This document shows, piece by piece, positions 58,315 through 64,000 of a stretch of DNA of 64,000 nucleotides; the first letter of the stretch is position 1; the number at the start of each line of letters is the position of its first letter. The stretch comes from Culex pipiens pallens (lineage: Eukaryota; Arthropoda; Insecta; Diptera; Culicidae): contig NC_068937.1 of NCBI RefSeq assembly GCF_016801865.2, forward strand, positions 122,051,225 to 122,115,224. Direction: 5' to 3'. The notes under the pieces are model-generated. The model was not told the origin of the DNA. It saw only the letters and a program-made list of their open reading frames with translations, and ran no database searches. Both the position numbers and the translations under genes were made by a program.

Positions 58315-60028
58315 CTGGGGGACAAAAAGAAAGTAAAATAAAATTAATTTTAAATCGATATTTACTTGGCAACGTTTCGGACGAAAAGAAAACTGTAAAT
58401 CATCTGGGATGAAATTCCGGAGGGACCTTGAAGCCATGCTTCTTCGAGGTCACGGTTTCTTGCCAAATGTCCCTCGGGGGCCTTGCAAACGCAGTTAGCG
58501 CGTGGAAAAGTTGGCGCTTGTTTGCGGTTCTCAGCCCCTCAGGACGCGTGCCAAGGGCAAGTCCTTCCGGCAGCAGCATCGTGACCTTTCGCTTTTGATG
58601 TTTTGTTTGCCAATTTCAACAATGGACAATGGATGGGGAATGTTTTCTGAGTATGCTGAAAAAGCTGGCAAATGTTTAACCAAGTTAACATAATTAATAC
58701 GGCGAGAGTTAAAAGTGCTGAATTTGTTTTTTAAGTACACACAATTTGAGCAAAAAATAAAAGATAACCAAATCACAAATGTGTGACTTAGCTTTTTTAT
58801 GAATCCTAGCATAACCCAAACATAATTATTTCTATGACAGTGTAAATCAAATGTCAAACATATACGCATATCCAAAATCACTGAGAATCGTCAAAATTGA
58901 ACTGAATGAAATTCACCCAAATCTGTCGTATACCCGCAAAACACATTCTTGAGCTGGTTTAAGTGGTTCGGGTTTGACAAAGATGAGATGACAAAGCATT
59001 TGCGCTGTCATTAAATAATTGCCGACACCGATTATTTTTTATTTCACTCATATTGCTAACGGACGAGTCAAAGACAACAAGTTTTGAAACATCAATATTG
59101 AGACGCATTTAAACTAAACATCTGTCAAGCTGATCAAATTGGACCGCTTCCCGAAATCATGTAAAAATACCCACTTTTTCAAGACCATAATTCTGCAAGC
59201 TGTCAATGTTAATAATGTAAAATGAAGTATTTAAAATGATTATTTTTCAAGTCAATTTTGAACGTCCTTTTGTCTGAGGCATGCTTTCAATAAATACCGT
59301 GCGGCAGACACTGATGCATTTAATGGTTTTATAATAATGAATAATTTCACATTTTGGAGGCATTTTTTTTTTGGTGTGACATTTTTCCACTTTTTCGTTG
59401 CGCGTACCACTCGTTCGCAAAGGAATTTCCGGAATGGCCTCCACTGACAACGGTTGGGGCGTGAAAATGCAACACTTTTGCACCACTTTATGTGGTGTGC
59501 GTACCCGGGAAAAAATGCGGAAAATATTTTTCCAACGTGTGGTCACATTCACACCACTTTGTTGCCGTAACATGTGATATGTTTTTCCGAGGAATTTGGT
59601 TTTTGTCGATACTTGATGGAATTTTTTGTTCTGATGCAAAGCATCGGAAATCAATTGGATCAAATTAAACAATTCACGAAAGCGAGCGCTCACTGCTGCA
59701 ATGTGATAGATAAATGGTAAAAACTATTAAAGTTAAATCCCTTTTCTCGCAAAATTGTTTGGCTAAATTTAAGAAAGCGTTCTCGGGAATTACTACCAAG
59801 GGTGAGAAGGGATTAAAAGCGAGCCACCACTTGAGTCACACTTCGAGCTCGTTATCAACGATAGGGTCGTAAACCTTAAATTGTGCACATCAAACGCCAA
59901 GTAATTTGAGGCAGAACAAGTGGGTTTCCTTATGGTGGGGGTTGGAAACATGGTTACTTTAATGAAACTTTTGAGCTGGGAGAAAAACCAAGGCTATTTT
60001 AAATAATCAAAGTTGTGTTAAAAGTATA
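58315..60028. other. upstream kuzbanian intron DNA
   Basis: Directly upstream (minus strand) of the zinc-site exon, with the acceptor CCCCCAG. I see no exon here encoding the preceding part of the catalytic domain. Confidence 0.5.
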
Positions 60029-60304
60029 AGGCTTTCTAGACCCAGTGAAAAAAATATAATTTAACCCAAAAATGACGAACTTCTCGTCACAGTGTCCTGA
60101 TGCAAACAATGATCGAGCTCGAGCTGTCACAGCCCTGCGAAGTATGTTGGCTGACATATCGAGCGGTCAGTAAAAATAACCAGCTAGAAGTCGCCTGACA
60201 AAAAACTTTTGCTAGAAAGAGATAGAAAACCTGATGCAAACAAACGTCCAGCTGCCATGTAAACAAACTTTGAATGTGTTGGTAAATTTCTCACTAGAAA
60301 GCCT
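60029..60304. mobile_element. short MITE with AGGCTTTCTAG ends
   Basis: AAGGCTTTCTAG at the left is mirrored by CTAGAAAGCCT at the right, 276 bp. Its right half (GCTAGAAAGAGATAG, CAAACAAACGTCCAGCTG) is repeated at 63307-63391. Confidence 0.7.
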
Positions 60305-60512
60305 AATTGTGGAATATTCCGTCAAAATTTAACAAGAATTGGGTAAAAAAACAAAACGCAAATTAATGATGGTTGAAAGGATTTATATATTACTACACCG
60401 AGAGTTGTGATTTTTTTTAGTGGAACTAGGCCCATCTCAAAAATACTAAAATTTTGGGATGTTTAAGCTCACTCCCTCGCCCACTCGCACTTCCATCCGG
60501 AAGCTATGTATA

Positions 60513-61990
60513 CAGGGTGGCCACTCAAGTCGGGAAATCTGGAAAGTCGGGAAAAGTCGGGAATCCCAATCATACCTGTTTGGAAAATATTTTCAAACTC
60601 TTGAATAATTTTAAAATGTTTTGTACACATTAGAAATTAATTTCACTCATTTCGTCTTTAGCATCGAACTTCACATTTAGGGTTCCTTTCCTTATTTCAA
60701 TCTATATGAGAATGAAAAGGCTTTTTAAGACATAAGACGTTAAAATCCTAATAAATTTCAGAAGATAATTGTGGTATGTTTTTGACCCAATTTTTTATGA
60801 ACAAAAATATTGTTATTGATTTTTGACTAACTTTATCAAATAAATGATAACATAACATATAACTTCAAATAACAACATGACCAGCGTATAGTTATGATTC
60901 TGATTCTGTTTCATTTTGCCAAATCCAACTTCAGTTTGGCATAGTTTTTATTTGTGTTCAATTTGTTTAAATGTTCATTCAGTGCTTTCAAATATTGTTT
61001 CCCTTAAACTTTTGTGTGATAGACTATAGATAAAGCTTCGTTTTCAGTTTTCGGAAATTTTTAATATCGAAAATAATACAAACGTTTTTTTGTTCTGAAT
61101 GAAAAAATGGAAAAACTGTTTTACATTTTAAAAATATTTCAAAACCTTGAAATTGTAAATAAGGCTGGTAAAAAATTTAATCAAAATTTTGGACTCTCAG
61201 ATATGGTCAGTATATTAATGAATTTACGAAAATATTGTTTTTCTGAAGTTTTTCATCTTTTTCCGTTTTGTGCTTTGAAAATTCAAAATTTGTACAAAGT
61301 TTAAAAAGCCTTCACTTGTTAAGAAATTTTTTAATGAACGTATAACAATTTATTCTCAATAGCTTGTAAAAGATTTGTCATGTTTTTTTTGCGATAAAAA
61401 ATTCATTAAAATTTGCATTGGCTTGATTAAATAAATAAGATTTTGTTTGAGTTATAACAAATAAGTTTAGAGAACTTTTTTTAAAGAAACATTCGTATGA
61501 AATAAGTGGTTTTATATCAAGTGTTTTCAAACTGAAGTTTTTATTGAGCATTAAACATTTTAATACTGGCACTTCGATAAATCGAAATTGATTCATAAAA
61601 TTAAATAGCAAAATTTATAAAATTTTAAAGGATTCTTCGTAAAACATCTTTTAAACAAATTCATAGATATTTTTAAATTCTTTGAAAAATAATAATTTTA
61701 ATCAAGGGAAAAGATATTTATCTAAAGATTTGATTAAAAATATAAACATAAGAATAAATTTTAAAATTTTGTTATCTTTAACTTTTTGTCATCATCATTT
61801 GAATTGAAATTATATTTATTCACTTAAATTGTCTGATTTTTTTAAATTTTGTCCAATAGTTTATATTGACTTTTTATAAAGAGTCTTTGAAATGAAATCA
61901 TTCTTCAGATTAAAATACCTATTTTTTGAGGTTCTGGGAAAGTCGGGAAAAAGTCGGGAATTTGAAAATGGGATTTGAGAGGTCACCCTG
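60513..61990. mobile_element. 1478-bp element with CAGGGTGGCCACTC ends and 6-bp TGTATA duplication
   Basis: CAGGGTGGCCACTCAA and TTGAGAGGTCACCCTG are inverted ends. AGTCGGGAAAAGTCGGGAA lies just inside the left end and, in the same orientation, AGTCGGGAAAAAGTCGGGAA just inside the right. TGTATA occurs on both outer sides (60507-60512 and 61991-61996), consistent with a target duplication. The inner 1.3 kb is very AT-rich with no transposase. Confidence 0.75.
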
Positions 61991-61996
61991 TGTATA

Positions 61997-63306
61997 TCAC
62001 ATTACCCTCTCGACGACACGCTCGTTTCATTCCGGTCACATCCGCTTAGCATAATTAATCCAAAGTAAAACGAAAACTGTCGCCTTCAATTTTCACCTTT
62101 TCCAGCAGTAGTAGGAGCGTCACTGCGATTGCGATGGTCAGTTTGGTCGTCACAGATTGAAAATCGTTTAGTTTTTTTTACGTTGATTTAGGTTACTTGC
62201 AGTTTCTATCAAACTTTTAGTAAGATCAGTTGCTGCATTCAAACTGCATAGTAGTAAACTTTCGAGACAACTTCAAGGCGGGTCGCATGTCTGTGACATT
62301 GAATTCGTTTCAGAGTGTCCCGTAATTAAATTAAGTATATTTGCTTTCCTCCAACTGTAGGATTACCGGTTCACGTTTCCCCTCTTGCCAATGTCAGCTA
62401 CCTTCTGTTTTTCAAAGGTTTTCCACCTAGCTGTCCCATGTCACCAATGGTGATTTTTTTTCCTCAACGTGTGTTGAATTTTTTTTTATTTTCAAAACTC
62501 TCACACACATTCCACTGCTGGGACACGTTCGACACTAATCCGCAAATAAAACGTGCCGCCAGTAGCAGTTCTGCATCCTTGCACTATCGGGCTCAATATT
62601 TGCGTGCCCTAACCTCAAACGCGTCGATATTTGCCGCAAGCACTCTGTTCTGACAGATGAGCGACGCCTGGCGGTGGAAATTGCTACTACCACAACAGCG
62701 GATTATCGCGTAGAGCTTGCCCAGCAGTGCGATGAAAGCAAAACGTCTGAAATAAATCGAAACAATGCTGACAATTTCGGTTGAAAAAAACCAAAACCAG
62801 CACAAAATGTCAAAAAACATTGCAAATATTTTATCTGGAAGGAAACGAAGGCAAGTCAGAAAAGATTGTGCTCGGCCTGAAAATTCACGCACTTCCGCGA
62901 GTTATTCTTCCGAAAAGGGAGTAAAAAAACTGCGATTTTTTATGGCTTGGACGTGCCCTTCGTGCAAAATGGATGTTGGAAGTGTGGCGGTGTTTCTTTG
63001 CCTACTTTTATTTTTGTAAGAAGCCAAAAGTGCGCACGTACAGGTCGCGTTCACTTTGTTTTTCTTTATTTTGGGGGTGTGAAAAGTGTCAATATCTAGA
63101 GTTTTTTTTGATTAGGTCCTATAAACATATGAAAGACAATAGTTTATTGGTCCTTTTCAAAAAAAAACTCTGGATATTTTCTTTGTTGTGCGAAGGACAT
63201 TTGGGGGTTTGTAGTCGTGGCATGGAATTTAAGAATAACTGATGGGACCATCCATAAACCACGTGGAAACTTTTTTGGAAATCTCTTAACCCCCTTCTTG
63301 GACATT
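61997..63306. other. non-coding DNA, probable further kuzbanian intron
   Basis: No convincing exon. A fragment of the TTGATTAGGTCCTATAAAC repeat family occurs near 63107-63170. Two frames at 62593-63019 overlap on opposite strands and show no domain. Confidence 0.45.
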
Positions 63307-63391
63307 TGCTAGAAAGAGATAGGAAACTTGATGCAAACAAACGTCCAGCTGTCATGTGAATGTGTTGGTAATTTTCTGACTAGAAAGCCTT
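63307..63391. repeat. partial copy of the AGGCTTTCTAG MITE
   Basis: Matches the right third of the element at 60029-60304, with a 15-base deletion after CCAGCTG. Confidence 0.7.
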
Positions 63392-63640
63392 ATAACAACT
63401 AATCCACTTAACCAATCGAGAAATTAAAAGCGAGAGTGTGTGCGTGCAACAAGGAGTTAAACTTTTCGAAGTGCCATGGAAACAGAAAGTTTATCTCCAT
63501 GTTGCAGATTTGACAGCTCGATTCCACTCACATAAATAACCCACTGTCAACTAATTTAAACTCTTTCTCAAAATGATATCAAGGTAATCTGAGTAATCCC
63601 TGATGATCGTGTAGTTACGCTATTTATTTTGAATTGGAAG

Positions 63641-63787
63641 TCAAGCAAAACAATGTAAATGGGCCAAAGCCGAAGTGTAAACAAACAGTCTGTCCTGCTT
63701 ACGTCAATGGATGTTTACATTAGGAACGAGCAGGACAGACTCTTTGTTTACACTTCGGCTTTGGTCCATTTACATTGTTTTGCTTGA
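63641..63787. mobile_element. palindromic MITE (TCAAGCAAAACAATG ends)
   Basis: About 55-bp arms (TCAAGCAAAACAATGTAAAT, AAGCCGAAGTGTAAAC) mirrored almost perfectly around 63710-63720. One arm of the same family is embedded at 20895-20946 in P450 gene 4 intron 1. Confidence 0.88.
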
Positions 63788-64000
63788 AGTAGTCACCCAA
63801 TGTAACGACTGGCCCCTCGACTGGCCCTCAATTTTCAACTAACAAAAAAAAAAAAAAACAAAGCAATTGGACATTCGACAAATGGACATATTTCACCGCC
63901 ATCAATCAACCAAAACGCTATCCATGACTGTAAACATGACGAATCGGAAGTGATAAATTTTTACACTTCTCGAGGGGGTGTCAGCTGCTCTCTGACAAAC
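63788..64000. other. window end, non-coding
   Basis: Short AT-rich stretch with no recognised feature. Confidence 0.6.

Noticed and set aside
62593..63019. Frames of 99 and 84 codons as upstream kuzbanian exons
   Set aside because: Neither matches the ADAM10 prodomain or early catalytic domain, and they overlap on opposite strands.

Overview
The window is nuclear DNA of a mosquito. I favour a Culex-type genome, but from family composition only. It contains intron-bearing genes with GT-AG splice sites, a tandem cluster of CYP2-clan cytochrome P450s of the CYP304 type, a kuzbanian/ADAM10 protease with a very long cytoplasmic tail, a SEC11 signal peptidase, and many short inverted-repeat elements with TA-rich target sites. 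A 100-base run of N at 8414-8513 marks a scaffold gap.

Layout. 1-6762 is A-rich non-coding DNA with CA microsatellites. It holds one well-delimited minus-strand first coding exon (3238-3378) of an unidentified gene. 6763-8363 is an array of about 200 copies of an 8-bp unit, ending at the gap. 8731-11648 is a P-element transposase gene in six exons with one frameshift in its THAP domain. 12904-13038 looks like the last coding exon of another plus-strand gene. 13.7-27.0 kb is the P450 cluster, all on the plus strand: three intact CYP304B-like genes (13810-15634, 17940-19542, 20057-22139), one pseudogene (15918-17360) and a more divergent member (22860-27029). 29104-31243 encodes the catalytic subunit of the ER signal peptidase complex. 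31.7-35.4 kb is a nest of inverted-repeat elements. From 37782 to 58314 the minus strand carries the 3' half of kuzbanian: the zinc-site exon at 58186-58314, a 17.1-kb intron, then the rest of the metalloprotease domain, the disintegrin and cysteine-rich domains, the membrane span and a 662-residue tail. The rest of the window, to 64000, looks like further kuzbanian intron.

The P450s share exon structure (about 653, 269 and 626 nt), a TATA-type core promoter and most of their sequence, so they arose by tandem duplication. Differences between copies show how the cluster evolves: a deletion at a short direct repeat that killed one copy, precise loss of intron 1 in another, an inverted copy of exon 1 in intron 1 of a third, and an extra 57-nt intron plus several transposon insertions in the divergent copy.

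The strongest unusual signals are: the gene-4 exon fragment in inverted orientation inside its own intron; a Bap170 (ARID2-like) gene fragment with introns carried between imperfect terminal repeats; two adjacent large palindromes, one holding a MITE whose empty site survives in the opposite arm; and two apparently identical 1128-bp elements head to tail. I found no CRISPR array, phage, operon or other clearly new molecular system.
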